Origin: Bolinopsis microptera
Taxonomy: Eukaryota > Ctenophora > Tentaculata > Lobata > Bolinopsidae
Direction: 5' to 3'
Length of the DNA: 64,000 nucleotides
NCBI RefSeq assembly: GCF_026151205.1
Contig: NC_087082.1
Coordinates: 9,184,901-9,248,900 of the forward strand
Below the pieces are notes generated by a model, which had not been told where the DNA came from, searched no databases, and saw nothing but the letters and a program-made list of their open reading frames with translations. Made by a program: the position numbers and the translations under genes. Shown here piece after piece: positions 26,101 to 37,600 of the stretch. Numbering within the stretch: position 1 is the first letter of the stretch; every line of letters begins with the position of its first letter.

Positions 26101-27824
26101 TGTAGCCCCAGGCGTCCTGGTACCAACCACCCTCACACCCGTCCCTGTTCGAGTAGGTGCAGTCAAGAAGCTCCTTCTCACTGAAAGACTTCAGCACTTT
26201 AGTTGCACGTGCATAAGCGCCTTCAAACGCTGCGATAGCTCCGAAAGCCCAGCAAGAACCGCAAGTTCTTTGATTTTTTGGGCGAGTAACGAATCCCAGA
26301 GCTACATTATCGATTGATGCAGGATTACCTAGAAGATTCTCTGGCTCAAATTGTAGCGCTTCCGTATCCAACGACTCTGACTCATTTCGTAGGCCAAGGT
26401 ACTGGTTGCGTTCTTCGCTCGTCATCGCTGAGAACTGGTTGATTGCCATGTCCCATTTTTTGTCAGGGTTGCTGTTGTGGCTATCCACCTCGTCCCTACT
26501 TTCTTTGTACAGTTTGTATCGCACTCTCACTTCTTTGTTGTCGTAGTGCTCCCCGAACTTGGATAAAAATCCGTCAAAATCTGCTCTCAAGCTTGCGAAG
26601 GAGATCCCAAGAAGGGCTGTCAAAAGCACAATTTTCAAATTCATGGCTGGACTATTAAATGACTTTAGGTTCGTCACCTTATATAATCAAAGTTTATAAG
26701 ATTAGGTTTTCAAATCTGAATTTACTTCTTTGTGCTCTACTTGCTAATTAATTTAGTTAAAAAATCTGACACCCTTCTGTACTGTGCTACGTATAAATTA
26801 ACAAAATCAAGCGCTGAGTTTAGACTTTAATAAAGGCAGTCTATGAGTCTAAGGTCACCATATGGTAATAAAGCCTGTGTAGAGTGGTAAGGTCGCTATT
26901 ATTACACCATTTTAGAGATTTAGAGATTTCAAAATTGCGAAATTCTCTGAACCAACTGCAATATGTGGATTGTGGAGCGATTGCACCGAAAAATGAAAAG
27001 TGTAGAAACTAGAAAGCCTAGTCCTAGCTTCATAAGCATGCTTTCAAATGTTTTGTAAATTAAGTACAAATCAACCATAATTAACCATATTTTACGATAT
27101 CTTCTCTGTCAGGCACAAAGACCACACAGAATCTCACCTTAAGAACTGGGTCAACAAATCGCGAGTAATAGACCAGGGTATTTTGCAGAACAACCAAATA
27201 GGATTCACTGTTCACGACCTTCTGGACAAACTGACCATCTCCCTGGCTTACGGGTTCTCCTACGTGGCCCTGAAGGAACAGAGCATGTTGCCTGCTGTAA
27301 CGGAGTTTGATCTACAAGATACCCTGATAAAGCACGGATTGTACGTGGGAGACTTCATGCCCCACAGTGGGTACCAGATAGTTAACATGACTTACGAGAG
27401 CTTTGAGAGACTGCCTTATCTGCTGTGCAGGAAAGTTACGTCAGATGGCCACGTGACTACCGGACTTGTTGCTCTCAGAGCTAAGATGGAGAGTATCAAG
27501 GTTATTGATTGGAATTGGAAGAAAAAGCCAAGTATTCAGGAGGTGGAAAAGAAGGATCACGTGACTTACATAGAATTGGACGACCTGAAGAATCGTCCTC
27601 CGCAGACGTTTCTGTTGCCTAGAAACTGCGAATGCGCGGTGAAGCCTCCTGGTGTTTGTCAGACAGTGTTCCGGGGCGAGATGATGGTAAATGATGGCGA
27701 CCCTCATTGGAAGTGGCAGTGGGCAGAGGGTTTCGTAATTGTGTTCAGTGAGGAGCAGTTCGGTTTCCTTAATTTAAGGAGTAATTACTTGCACATGTTC
27801 GGTAGGATGAAACTTTATAACTAA
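10607..27824 (+). CDS. FBXO31: FBXO31-like F-box protein, seven exons
   Basis: Seven exons join with matching phases: 10607-10739, 11630-11700, 11860-12162, 15993-16103, 24039-24178, 24375-24533 and 27113-27824, giving 542 codons plus stop. Human FBXO31 is 539 residues. Exon 3 carries the F-box (ILDLSNELLQAILVRVPGRD then VCGTFYRF and WRDLCRNELG). Exon 4 continues with YGALQGYF and GGGLL. The end has GFVIVFSEEQFGFLNL, equivalent to the FBXO31 C-terminal signature around DEDRFGFLWL. The family is the substrate receptor of an SCF ubiquitin ligase (cyclin D1 and C-terminally damaged proteins in vertebrates). The N-terminus is acidic (exon 1 rich in D/E/S). The donor after exon 1 (GTTATT) is weak. 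Introns 3, 4 and 6 are swollen by transposons, an array and a nested antisense protease gene. Confidence 0.85.
11104..11280. mobile_element. pogo/Tigger-like MITE, TA duplication
   Basis: The 177-bp element starts CAGTAAAACCCCGATATACC and ends in the inverted counterpart (GGTAAATCGGGGTTTCACTG), with TA at both flanks (11102-11103, 11281-11282). The TIR style matches pogo/Tigger elements. A second copy in opposite internal orientation is at 31059-31215. The copy lies in FBXO31 intron 1 and has several internal repeats of CCCCGATTTACC. Confidence 0.8.
12229..15775 (+). mobile_element. RTE-like LINE with 10-bp TSD, near full length
   Basis: The insertion is bounded by exact copies of GGAGTTCATT at 12219-12228 and 15776-15785. 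It is about 3.55 kb with about 250 bp of 5' leader, an endonuclease-reverse transcriptase coding region, and only 35 bp between the stop codon and the 3' end, which finishes in an ATGT-type simple repeat. A very short 3' end of simple repeats is a hallmark of the RTE clade. It sits in FBXO31 intron 3 in the same orientation as the gene. Confidence 0.8.
12481..15740 (+). pseudogene. LINE endonuclease/reverse transcriptase, one frameshift and one stop
   Basis: The APE-type endonuclease is visible (FGTWNVLS, GITETH, LLLGDFNAKV, GSDHYLVL), followed by an RT with VDFKAVFDSI, GTGQGDIQAP and the catalytic box TDYADDMAI. After it comes a tail with RLRWYGHVVRMP and GKRSRGRPRKNW, typical of RTE-like proteins. 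The endonuclease frame (from 12481) shifts near 13405 into the frame that carries GSDHYLVL. That frame meets a TGA at 13641-13643 before the long RT frame (13746-15740). Two lesions make this copy non-autonomous. The true start is unclear because no ATG opens the first frame. Confidence 0.8.
16811..17017. repeat. Perfect 41-bp inverted repeat
   Basis: The segment 16811-16851 (TTGATTTCTCTTGGAG...) is exactly complementary to 16977-17017, with a 125-bp spacer. A separate direct copy of CAAACTTTTTTCACTATA-like sequence occurs near 16758 and 17014, so the stretch was duplicated and inverted. Confidence 0.85.
17141..17830. repeat. Dispersed repeat fragments (GGCATTAAGTCC and CTCGATAC motifs)
   Basis: About 60 bp at 17143-17203 recurs at about 22995-23055 with few changes (both contain GAGAGCTCCCGCTTCCGAGC). 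AGAAAAGGCATTAAGTCCA occurs at about 17239 and 17802, with an inverted relative near 17723. A small palindrome AACACAAGGGTCCCCCTTGT at 17509 is shared with the centre of the large palindrome at 42296-43661. No ORF is supported. Confidence 0.6.
18226..19475 (+). pseudogene. 3' fragment of a second non-LTR retrotransposon
   Basis: The frame 18226-18906 encodes the post-catalytic part of a LINE reverse transcriptase (AEKWELSVNINKTSVMVF, KYCYLGIQFS, YGCPIWLPS). After a frameshift at about 18900 the C-terminal tail continues in the 18903-19475 frame, with TLAAREHIHETF, a CRFCCSS motif and an EDHVINECPSY Cys/His motif. A more protein-like reading between the two passes through a third frame, so at least two indels are likely. 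The catalytic palm and endonuclease are missing, as in 5'-truncated LINE copies. It is not the same family as the 12229 LINE. Confidence 0.75.
20148..20974 (-). mobile_element. Tc1/mariner-like deletion derivative, TA duplication
   Basis: The 827-bp element has terminal inverted repeats of about 26 bp with two mismatches, starting CAGGGTGTTTCA and closing at TGAAACACCCTG, with TA on both sides (20146-20147, 20975-20976). It carries the two ends of a transposase gene on the minus strand with the middle removed. Confidence 0.9.
20279..20784 (-). pseudogene. Mariner-like transposase, HTH and C-terminus fused across an internal deletion
   Basis: From the Met at 20784 the frame gives a helix-turn-helix DNA-binding region (GFTKETKLDIVKTYWICGG, then DDRTIRRLVKKLE, then NTRTGRPKSTLSE and a second helix ending TLGRELKLS). 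The original C-terminus is present in another frame from about 20470 down to the TGA at 20279-20281, with FWGYLKSKVYSNPVP and AELKQNIRREARRI, as at the end of Tc1/mariner transposases. The catalytic DDE/D core lies in the missing middle. The product could at most bind the ends. Confidence 0.8.
20977..21285 (+). pseudogene. Reverse-transcriptase C-terminal fragment
   Basis: The frame shows NYLDINISMNNSGHVATKLY, KLDDFNFPVV, SNISSSVGYNVFYGQVLRYS and DLDSFL. This is the pattern that follows the YIDD core in one group of RT proteins (LDI...TKLY.K.DDF.F...Y.VY..QL.RY). After the TGA at 21241 a shifted frame continues FRKLLKDRPS. It begins right at the mariner-like element's edge and ends at the 21286 element, so it is a remnant caught between two insertions. 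The family is not assigned. Confidence 0.6.
21286..22545. mobile_element. Transib-like candidate element (CACAGTG termini, 5-bp TSD)
   Basis: The left end reads CACAGTGGTCCGCG and the right end, complemented, CACAGTGGTCCACC. Further in, both share CAGGCTATAAT, placed 16 bp after the heptamer on the left and 6 bp after it on the right. TATTC stands directly outside both ends (21281-21285, 22546-22550). A 5-bp duplication with CACxxTG termini is what Transib elements show. The 1,260-bp interior has no long ORF, so it would be non-autonomous. The left end also overlaps a frame of the adjacent RT fragment, which leaves some doubt. Confidence 0.5.
23094..23132 (+). repeat. Homopolymer of 39 C
   Basis: An uninterrupted run of C, next to the second copy of the CTCGATAC repeat. 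It may be a genuine homopolymer or a basecalling artefact. Confidence 0.9.
23446..23574 (+). pseudogene. BED zinc-finger start of an hAT transposase
   Basis: ATG at 23446 opens 42 codons with SSVWSYYSEE followed by RCNKCSVNL. This matches the first half of a BED finger (aromatic pair, then CxxC). The frame stops at TAA 23572-23574, before the zinc-binding His residues. It lies about 300 bp from the right hAT-like end, so the rest of the transposase has been deleted. Confidence 0.55.
24649..25189 (+). repeat. 24-bp tandem array, about 22 copies
   Basis: The unit is TTGTACGTGACGTTGTAACC plus AGGC. Copies differ mainly at one site (GTTGTAACC or GTTGTTACC), and two carry an inserted ACGTACG. Because 24 is a multiple of three, long ORFs run through it on both strands, but these are by-products. 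Each unit has TGACGT, a CRE half-site. The array is in FBXO31 intron 6. Confidence 0.97.
25369..25374 (-). other. Poly(A) signal of the nested protease gene
   Basis: AATAAA on the minus strand, about 11 bp after the stop codon. It lies within sequence where the last codons of the gene (around AGAGAACAGGCACTG) are repeated twice more downstream (about 25318-25360). Confidence 0.5.
25385..26644 (-). CDS. Secreted papain-family cysteine protease with 14-Cys tail
   Basis: An intronless 419-codon gene. The Met at 26644 is chosen because it starts a signal peptide (MNLKIVLLTALLGISFASL) and because a TATA box lies just upstream. The in-frame Met at 26677 would sit at that TATA box. An I29-type propeptide (about residues 22-80) precedes a C1A peptidase domain with the oxyanion Gln and catalytic Cys in NQRTCGSCWAF (Cys about 131), His in GHAVTMVGY (about 274) and Asn in KNSWGRYWG (about 290). 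All active-site residues are present. After a DPKTPRTRL linker comes a 73-residue tail with 14 Cys, which is not a usual cathepsin part. It may be a targeting or binding module. The gene lies antisense inside FBXO31 intron 6. Confidence 0.88.
   Translation of the reverse strand: MNLKIVLLTALLGISFASLRADFDGFLSKFGEHYDNKEVRVRYKLYKESRDEVDSHNSNPDKKWDMAINQFSAMTSEERNQYLGLRNESESLDTEALQFEPENLLGNPASIDNVALGFVTRPKNQRTCGSCWAFGAIAAFEGAYARATKVLKSFSEKELLDCTYSNRDGCEGGWYQDAWGYIQRHRRIAALKDAPYDYAQDRECDYGGEFQGRVPNGMRNARYESYYTVARSDSELESAVARAVVAVAMIVENDFFNYGSGIYGGCSTWKAVGHAVTMVGYDKDSWKVKNSWGRYWGEGGYVRFSRSKNNNCRLAEYAKFPVVTFVDRKQTDEADPKTPRTRLPNACGWGDDYPCSDMNCNYGCKSGTCWAQCNGICVISGATERCAGCKEWCYVDATCSKHEDCFEHRYKSCNSACSL
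26679..26685 (-). promoter_or_regulatory. TATA box of the nested protease gene
   Basis: TATATAA on the minus strand, 35-41 bp upstream of the ATG at 26644. It implies a very short 5' UTR and decides the start codon. Confidence 0.6.
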
Positions 27825-28640
27825 CTCTTGACGTGGATGTTTAACTATCTTGATTTACGCGCTGTTGAATCGCAATTTTAATCATTCGCAATTTTATTAA
27901 TGGTCAGAATTTTTACATTTGAAATTAAACAAAATATAATGCATTGGAATTGTTCAGAATTGTTTTTATCGCCAGTTATAATTTCGTACCAACTAAATCA
28001 AATTCATAATAATATATAATACATGTACTATCCCTACAGCTGCAGCTGTGTCGACATTTTTTTACCCCTGGTCCCACTCGAGTTTAGTCTAAACTTTGTG
28101 ATAGTTTTCAATTTACATTTTTTGTTGTAACATTAATGTATTTGTATTATTTAAACAGACAATTTGATGGTTTTGCTAATCAAATTTAAATGAAGCGGTT
28201 TCATTGAAATCGTTTGTGAATGCATAAAAAATGACAATTTTGTTATTTTACTTGCATGGTTAGCTATAATCAGTGATATTGATTTAATAATATCAATATT
28301 ACCTTAAACCCTCTAACAATATAACTGTGATATGACTTCTAATTAATTACTTATTCAACGTTTTTAACCAATTCATAGTTTTTACAATTTAAATCAATAA
28401 CTTAATATATTGCAATCGCACTGCTTGTTTTACTGTATTAATACTCACTATTATTGGGCGGGAATATTTGTTTTTCTTCGTAATCAAATATCAGAATTGA
28501 ATTTAAATCCTGATGGATCAATTGCATGACGTTTATCGAATGACATTCATCGACAATATTTAACTTATTTCGATAACGCACTTTTAGAGTTTTAGACACG
28601 TTAATTTCAATATTTCATTACAAAATGACTACCTTAGCTC
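27825..28640. other. Spacer between FBXO31 and GCH1
   Basis: AT-rich DNA with no ORF. It must hold the FBXO31 3' UTR and the GCH1 promoter. No clear poly(A) signal, TATA box or repeat was resolved. Confidence 0.5.
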
Positions 28641-31600
28641 ATGGCGGACTCTCTAGACGATATATCAGTGAATCTCAGTACCACCAGCATCAGTTCAGGT
28701 TAGTTTGTTTATTATTGCATCGTGTGAAATTGAATTCTCTGCAATATGATGTTTACAGGGGATTAAATTAATATTTTGGCCTGCCTCATAGATATTGTGA
28801 TGTGAGATCCTTATCAATGAATCACTGCGTCTGGCTGCAAAACACAGTACACTTTTCTAGATGTCGCCCAATCAACTGTTATTGCATGAGCTATCACTTG
28901 TTATTGTATCAGCTATTGTATCAGCACTTGCACAGTAACTTTTGGTAAGCCCCTATATAGTGTGGATAATGTATAATGTGGATAATGTATTATGTATAAT
29001 GTATAATGCGGATATACCTCAGATGAAGTATCAGGAGTGTCTAAGATTAATGGAGATGGGAGGGTGTTGTGGCGATCTGACAGTCTTATAGAGGGGTATG
29101 TTGGCGGCAACACCAAACCAATGTCAAATGAGGTGAGTACATAGTCTAGTGTTAAAACTAATATTTTGATTATCATTGTATCGTTCTGAGCTTCAAAAGG
29201 GGAATTGTATAGTTACTAATATTACAAACGAGACTCGAGAGTAAGGTAACAGTTACAAACGAGAGTAAGGTAACAGTTATACCACCAAAACCTTTAAATC
29301 TGGTATACCAATTGACCATATCCAAAAAATTTTTAATTTCCTACATTCTCAATTTTTTCGTTTTCTGTGGCCCACTCGCTTCGCTCGCATAAAAAGCAAG
29401 ATTTTTCATGGCGGATTCCAGATTCTCAATTTTACTTTTTTAGGGCCCGGAATGCTTTTTAATAGATAATCCTAGGTTACTTTTGGGGGCGAAGCCCCCG
29501 AAAATTTTGGAAATTTAAACTAGATTTGGCCTCCTGGAACGAATCTGACAATGGAGAACGATTTTAGCATACTATTTTCTGATTTCAATTTTTATTCAAG
29601 GGATAAATTGTCTGGATTCTAGAATCCCTAAACACTTGGCTTAACTAAAGCACGAAATAGGAGACAGCATGAAGTATCAAGAGTTTATAATTTTGGCAAA
29701 AATGTTTTCTCATCTACTACCATCACTTTCTGCTTTCAAGCTATAAACTAATACAGGGTTAAGGGAATTTGGAGAAGGAAGCAAGTATGAGACCAAATAT
29801 TCAAGAAACAAGGAATTTAAATTTTCCAAAAATATAATAATGACTATTAGTATTTACTATTTAAATAAGATAGGAAACGCAACAAAGAATGCTTATGCAT
29901 TATGCATGTTTAGACGTATTACATCAACTCATAATACTATATAATGTTCTTTGAACTCCTGACATAAAGTTATTACAATTGCATTGATGACCGTTCACAA
30001 CATTACATGACTGATAATGCTATTATCAAAACTGGAATGGTAGTCTATATTGGGATTTGCAGAAGTTTTCTATAGCCGCCCCCATCCCCCCATGGGTGGT
30101 TTTTAGAAAAGATTGGTTTCTTGCCACTCTCGTAGCAACCTGTTGAACAAGCTTTTCACCCTCAGCAGAACATGGTGATGGAACTTTGGACGATTCATGA
30201 TTAATAGGAAGTTCAACAACCCAATGTAAGCCACAAAAGCAAGCGGGCAGAGCGACTAATTAAAAAACTAGAAAAAGTCCAATTCTCACGCCCATTCTAG
30301 CATCATCGTACAGATTAGTTAAAACGCCCTGTTTTTCTGATATTTTCTCACGCCACACGAATTTGGGCTGGGTGTGTGCAGTGTGATACACACATTGAAG
30401 ACGTGATGTGTATATGCTACTGCTTGCCAATACAGATATCGGGTGACACTGTAGACATATCCGGTTTCATAGACTAGATAAGTAGATAGTAAAATGTTAA
30501 TAAAGTAATAATGACAACTATTTATGTCGTGTACGCGAAAATGCCCCAATAATTAGCATCTGGTTAGTGGTTACTTGATGCACAGATTTTGTAGCTAATA
30601 GCAACAAACTTTGGTCTGTGAAACGAAATTTGATAGACTGGATCAGTGGATCCCTGACTGAGGACATTTAAATAACGGTCCAGCAACTTTTAGTCTGCTC
30701 TTTCACTTAAATTCCTACTGAAATATTATCGAAAATTCTCAGAGTTGGCTCTCGAATTTCCTACTTTTTGTCAAAAATTTCCTACTTTTAAAAATTTCCT
30801 ACATTCTTAGAATGCGAGAATGCGGGTTTTTGGATATGGGCCAATTGTACATTACCAGGTACGAAGAGCTAGGTTAGAAGAGGCGTTCAGAACTATAATA
30901 GAGTGTGTGGGAGAGGATCCAAACAGGGGTGGGCTAAAAGATACTCCATCTAGAGCTGCCAAGAGCATCCTCTTTCTTACCAAAGGTGGGTTATTTTGTG
31001 AAGACATATAGGAGCCTCTTCCTGAAACTGTATCCTCTTGATTTCATCAATTCAAGTACAGTAAAACCCCGATTTACCGCGGAGTTTGGGGGAAAGAAAA
31101 CATCCGCGGTAAATCAGGGTTCGCGGTAAATTGGGGTTTTGTTTGTTTACATTATGCATGTTAAGCCCTATTTGGGGGAAAGGAAATCTGGGCGCGGTAA
31201 ATCGGGGTTTTACTGTAATATGAATTCTGAACTTAATTATCAGGAAAATTAATCGTATTTGGAGTGTAATGGTTGTTCACGGTGACTGAATAATGAGTAT
31301 TATCACCAAGGTTACGAGGAGAATCTAGACATGGTGGTGAAGAACGCTAAGTTTGAGGAGGACTATATGGAGATGGTTACTGTTAGGGATATTGAGTTCC
31401 ACTCCCTCTGCGAACATCATCTCATCCCTTTCTATGGAAAGGTAATTAAACCAGAGTAAGAAATTGAGTATTACTATTTTGGGCGAACAAACTATTCTGG
31501 ATGTTAGGTTTTGATCGTGACTTATCAACACCTTTTTTTCAGATACACATAGGTTACATTCCTACTGGCAAAGTTCTGGGTCTCAGTAAACTTGCTAGGA

Positions 31601-34600
31601 TCGCTGAAATGTACACTCGTAGATTCCAGGTTCGCTTCTGAAATCTAATTTGTATTTAATTCTAAGGAGATGAATCTACAATATACATTTTACCAGTTTA
31701 AGTTTAACCATGATGTTGTTGCTATGAAAGAGTAAACTTTAGCAACTGATCGCTTTACAGCGTTTATTTTCAACCGGTGTAGGTTTGCCAAGTTAAGTGT
31801 TTATTTTCAAGTGATATTATATGTCAATTTTCAATCTTTAATTTTTAATAAAACCTCGACTTTAACGAGACTTCATTCCACAACCAGAACCAGGAACGAA
31901 TAACGAAGCAGATAGCTAATGCAGTGGTGGACGCTATTAGACCCTCCGGTGTAGGGGTTATCATAGAGGGTAGTCACATGTGCATGTCCATGAGAGGTCA
32001 GTGTGAACGCTTCAAGTAGAGTTGTTGATACTTGATTATGTTTATTAATTTGAGGTAGCACAAAGAATTTACAACATTTGAAGAAATCTGTAAATTGGAA
32101 GGAGTAACAAAACTACATCAAGTAAACTTTTGATCTTAACAAACTCGCAAAGAGTTTCTTTTCAAGGCGTTTAAAAATAATCGGCACGGACTTGAGAACA
32201 TGTTACAGTTAACAACCAATAGTACATTTAATAACACAGCTAACTTAACATGTAATTATTTGATCAATTCAAATATATAGTTGAAACCACATACCATGAG
32301 GAGTAACAACTATGGCTAAAACAAAATCAGCTTTAAAAGTATTCAAACAAAAAGAATTAAACTATCAAGAAAAAATTGATATTTCATCTAAAATTGGGAA
32401 TCGCACACATTCATAGGCAATGCCAATAGTTTCACATTTAGTTCGCATCAAAAAAAGAAAAGAAGTTCAATCGGTGTCTTAGCAAGAGTTAATGATATCC
32501 GTCATTCCTATGATTCTTCGATATAAGATCTTTTGATTTCCAGGTCAACCAACCAACTTTTACAACCAACAACAATGCACTCCTGAAAATATAGCCAGTC
32601 AACTATGTGTGCCGAATTCATACTAACCGCAGTTAAGAACGAACTTCGTGATGTCTTACGATTGCCCTTTACTTAGTATTGCCACTTAGAAGAACAAGTA
32701 CAGTTTTTAAACAATAGAACTGATCAAATTTGGATGATTTATCATATTTTAAATCTGCATCTGCAAGGCATGGATTAAGTGGGATTTCAACAAAGAAAAA
32801 TGTATCACAATATAGTGATGTGGCGACAGGCTTGCAAAACAATCAACCACAGAAGTTTATTGATGAACCTCTTACAAATTTCGAAAAAGACATTTGATCA
32901 CTTTTCTTGTTAAAGATACTAAGATCAAGTGACGGAATCAAAATGTAAGCGAGTTGCAGGTGATTGTTTGTACAAACATCAACTCTTAGACTCGGCTGAC
33001 AGTTTTATTTCTTACACAATAAACCGTTAAGTCAGTATAATATGCAATAGGATATTTGTTATTTATAACTTACCGATAGTAGTTCAACCACGAGTCACGA
33101 CGTCCCAGTTATTTCTTTGTCTTTTTCAAAGTTTCATAGATCAGCTCATCAATAGAGGATATGATCCTAGGTTCCAAGTTATCGCTATCAGATTCATTCG
33201 AACCATAATAATCAGCGATGGCTTTATTGTGTTCTTGAAACAAGTACTTTCTAACCCTGGACTTCTTATTTACTTCACATGGAAGCATCCACTCCGGGTA
33301 TATTTTATCGAAGTCAGCATAGAGCTTGTCTCCGTCTTTGAAAACTATGGAATCACCTCTTGCTACACTTTCAGCACATGAGAATCCAACGAGCTTATTT
33401 GATTCCTTCCAATGAACACCCACTAATCCCCTTGGTTGATGGTCACAATTGTGACGGCTATCCTCGCTGTAATGACCTAAGGACTTGCTACAGGGGAGTA
33501 AACATCTTGGACAGACAAACGTGCATCTTGGTCGAGCACCCGGATTGAAATTCTCGCTAAGGATCTTGTAAACCCGCTTTGAATAGTTTATTATTTGCAA
33601 GTTTGGTACATTCATACCTTCCAGATGGTCCTTAATACTCTTTTCTATTTCGATGAAATTACTATTAAAAGCTTCTCCTGTTTTGTTAAGATCTTTGTTC
33701 AGTTCATCATCCCATGTTGTGAGGTCAGGTAGATTCTTAAGAACTTCAATGGGTAGATCATTCTTCATCATATCCTGCATCTTTCTGTACCCGTCAGCAT
33801 CCATTCTTGACGCCTCAAGACACGAATTTTCCAAAGCTAATAGAACTCTCTCAACAAGATTTGTCCATTCGATATCTTTATTTGTTTTGACAAATTCGCT
33901 GATCTTTTCAAGGACAGTTTCTTCGTAAAAATTCTTGGGATAATTGAGTTTGCTAATAAGTTCTTTTACTCTCCCACTTTTACTTAATTCCAGATATTTC
34001 AGATCAACATGAGCTTCTAAAATTATTGAGTCGGTAACCCAACCCTTATCTTGAACAGAAATTCGCACTTTGCCTGATAGATACTCAAGAAAACCTCCTT
34101 CCAAGGCAAACTTTAATCCCTGCGATATTTGATGGATCGCTCGTTCTTTTCCAAAAATTTCCTTGCAGATGACATTTTTGAAATTTTCTTTCAATACCTC
34201 TTTTTCTGCCATCAGTTTTGCACGTACGTTATGTTCGCTTTCCCAGTTCCGTTGAACCTCTCCCAACTTTCTGATAATGGCTTCTTTAACATAAAGATTC
34301 CACTTTGCCGCATTTTCAGCATTCATAGATTTGGTAGTTGCGTTGGTAACAGAAATTATTTTATGCACTACGCCCGCTTCAAATGATTGTACATTATTCA
34401 TAACTTCATCCATTCGACTTTGCAGCTTGATTATTTTTGCTCCATCTCGTGACTCATTGCTCCATTTTCTTCCCATAACGAATTCAAATACAGCCTCTAT
34501 CCCTGAAATTAGCAAATTACCACCAAGTTGTTTAATATTCTCGTGCCATGATTGTCTTCTATCTTCTTGCACAGTGTTTGGGTGTGATGCATAAATTTCC

Positions 34601-37600
34601 TCAACCTGATTTCGAACGTTAACTCTAGGATAATTTCCTTGGCATTCTTCTATGTTCCTTTCAAAAATTTCCTCGAATAATTCATCTTGACGTTTTGCGT
34701 CATCTTTTATTGTATTATCTCGGTTGATTTCACTCTGCAATTCGTAACTAATGTTATTCTGATATTCCTTCTTTTTGGCTTCATAATCAAATCTCCCGTC
34801 GAAAGTCATCTTGATCTTATCTTTTTTATCCGCATGCAATTCTTGAACAAATCTGTCAAAATTACGTTTCCTTGGTTCTTTGAAAGATTCGTACTTATTT
34901 TCTTCAAGAATTTTGTCTACTTTCTTGCGATTCTCCGCGACTGTAGATTGTACATGACAGTCCATCATATTAATGAAGTATTTCAAATTCTTCACGCTTG
35001 TATCTTCAGAGTCAGTCTTTATGATGGCTTCTTCTGCCTTCGCAAATGCTTCACAGAAATTTCCAGCCACAACTTGTTTAATTTCATCCAATTTCTCCTC
35101 AAATTCATTGAAGGCCTTATGCTCCATCGCTGATTTATAGCTCAATTCAAAGTTAGTGGTTTCGAGACAATCATAAACAAGTTGAATATGTTTACTCCAA
35201 CTTTCCAAACTTTGTCCCTTTGTACACTTTGTTTGTTCATCGATGTACTTGCGAAAGGCTGCAATCTTTGTCCCAAATTCGTGATTAGGAGTGTCGTCTG
35301 GTGGCTTTCCTCCTTTGTTCAACAATCCAAAATATTTGATATCACTTTCATTTTCCTTATCAGACGTATTGAATGAATCTAGAAAGCTACTGCAATCCTG
35401 AAGGCCATAATCGCCCATTTCTATTTCAGCGTCGTGTAAGGTCTTGTGAAGACTTTGCCGGTTCTCCAGAAATTTTGAAAGATTTGTAGTGTCGACTCTA
35501 CTGTAGGCAAAGAGCAACTTTGTTGGCTGTCTCCCTGAATTTTCTTCAGCTATTTTAGATCGTTTATGAGCAAGAAGGGCTATAGGCACCACTTCTCGGA
35601 TGGCGATGTCATCTTCGTTCACAGTTGTGATTATAGTAGCATCTGCTGATAGGATAGCTAGTGTAGCCATCCGATTATCCTTCCATATGGACCAATCTGC
35701 ACCGAAAAATTCAGGTGCTCGTAGTCCTTCAGTATCCAAGATAAGGACGTAGTCAAATTTCTTGTTGAAATTGCTTTTTATGAGCTGCATGTAAACACCT
35801 TTCGTGCACTGACCTGCTGAAACCCTCATCCTACAACCGAACATTATATTCAGTAGGGTTGACTTTCCGGTGCTTTGCGTCCCCATAACACTGAGAACAA
35901 AGACTTTAGCAGTCCTGCCAACTATATCCGTTAATTTAGTCTGCAATGTGCTGAACAAATCGTCCGTCCACTTTTGGCACAATATTCCTGTGTCACCATC
36001 CATGAGTTCCAACGCGAAGCCATCCATAAGATGCTGTGCGGCTAGATCGGGCAGTAACTTATGATTCAATGGAGCAGATTATAGCTGTTGATGAATTCCC
36101 TCCAGATATTCTCGATCCCAACACTTTTGTTGACGTAATTCTTCTTGGCTTGATAATAATTTGTTTCAAGATGTTTTTCCTTTTCGTGGTTTAGGGAATT
36201 TGGTTTTCGGCTTTCGCTGTATGTCTCATATGCCTGACTCACATTGCACTTTTCTACTTCCAGTATAGAAGCACATTCTTTGTCAATGTTAGCTTCAAAA
36301 TAGTTGGCTAGGACGAATCTCAGATCTTCGTCTTTTATTAAAAGTATTTGGTAGAACAGATTGAGAAGTTCTTCCTGGTTTTGGGCATACTTCACTGATA
36401 TATCAGCTCTAAATTCTTTCTCGTTGGAAATTTGGAGGATAAGTTCATTCTTCTTTTCAATCTCCCTTTCGAATTGGAGTTTCATGTGAAGGTCACCTTG
36501 CCTTTTTAAGCTCTTCTGGAGAATGAGTCTCTCCCTCAGAGAGGCAATGTTCGAGCTCTTTACAGTTTTCTCGATCAGTTCTAGGCCAGGAATTTCATCT
36601 TGTGGAGTGATTCCGTCAATTTCTTTCAGCATTAACCTGCTTTCTCTTGAGGAACTCTTATTCTTCATTATTGAGTTCAGACCATTAGAAATTCCATCTG
36701 CGATCGAATGAAAAGAGCCAGTAAACAGCTTCTTCTTCTTGTCATATTTGAGTGCATGCCTATTCGTGCCCCACGACATTAGTTTAGTGGTGATAGTTGC
36801 AAGGTTCTCCTTGAATGAAAATTTCGTTTGATTAAGATCAACTTCGACCATTACAGCATCGGGTTTGAACTGTTTTAAGTAAGGGATCGCAGGCAAATAA
36901 TTTCCTCGTACATGCAAAACCATCCACGGACATTCAGTATTTGGGTCTTCAGACTTCAAGAATCCTACATCAAGTTCACACATGGTTGAAAAGTGTTTTA
37001 TGTCTGATCCTTTACTTGCAAATCGACAACTGAATACTTGAGATGTGATATCCATACTTTCTGTCACCATAGCATTCCGAAAGAAACACTACTCTTGGCA
37101 AATCTGTATCTTCATCGATAGATCTGAATTCTTTTAGGTACTTCACTTTGGAAAACATCAGAGCGTTTTTGAGGTGCATTAGTACGTTATCTTCGGAATA
37201 CGAGAAAAGAAGTGGGACGCTGTATCTTTGTTCAAGTAGTCTCTTGAATATCTCTTGTTGTACTGAAATATTTCCATTCTCTATGAGGTCTAACAATAAA
37301 TCAAATGGTTCATTTTCAACCCCATCCGCCATTTGGTCAGTTTGACTTCCGTTTTCTTCATCATCAGAATCAAAATCATCAAAGCTCAAGGAGTATGACT
37401 TTGAATCAGAGGCAATTGAATGAACTTCAGCTTTTCTAAAAACATCAGTTCTGTATTTCAATCTGTCGATGATTACTTCTACGGAAAGGCTGCCTGATTC
37501 ATCATATGGTCTATCCACATAAAAATCCTGATACGATATCCTATGACCTTGACTTATTTCCTCATTTCTTCCAACATTTAATGGGATACTTAATGCCTCG

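Noticed and set aside
28625-28698. GCH1 start at the earlier ATG 28625
   Set aside because: Its frame hits a stop immediately in exon 2, while the ATG at 28641 joins in phase.
31997-33108. GCH1 as a truncated gene lacking its last exon
   Set aside because: The missing C-terminus (TSTMLG...DEFL) was found at 41231-41337 in the right phase, beyond the nested VLIG-like gene.
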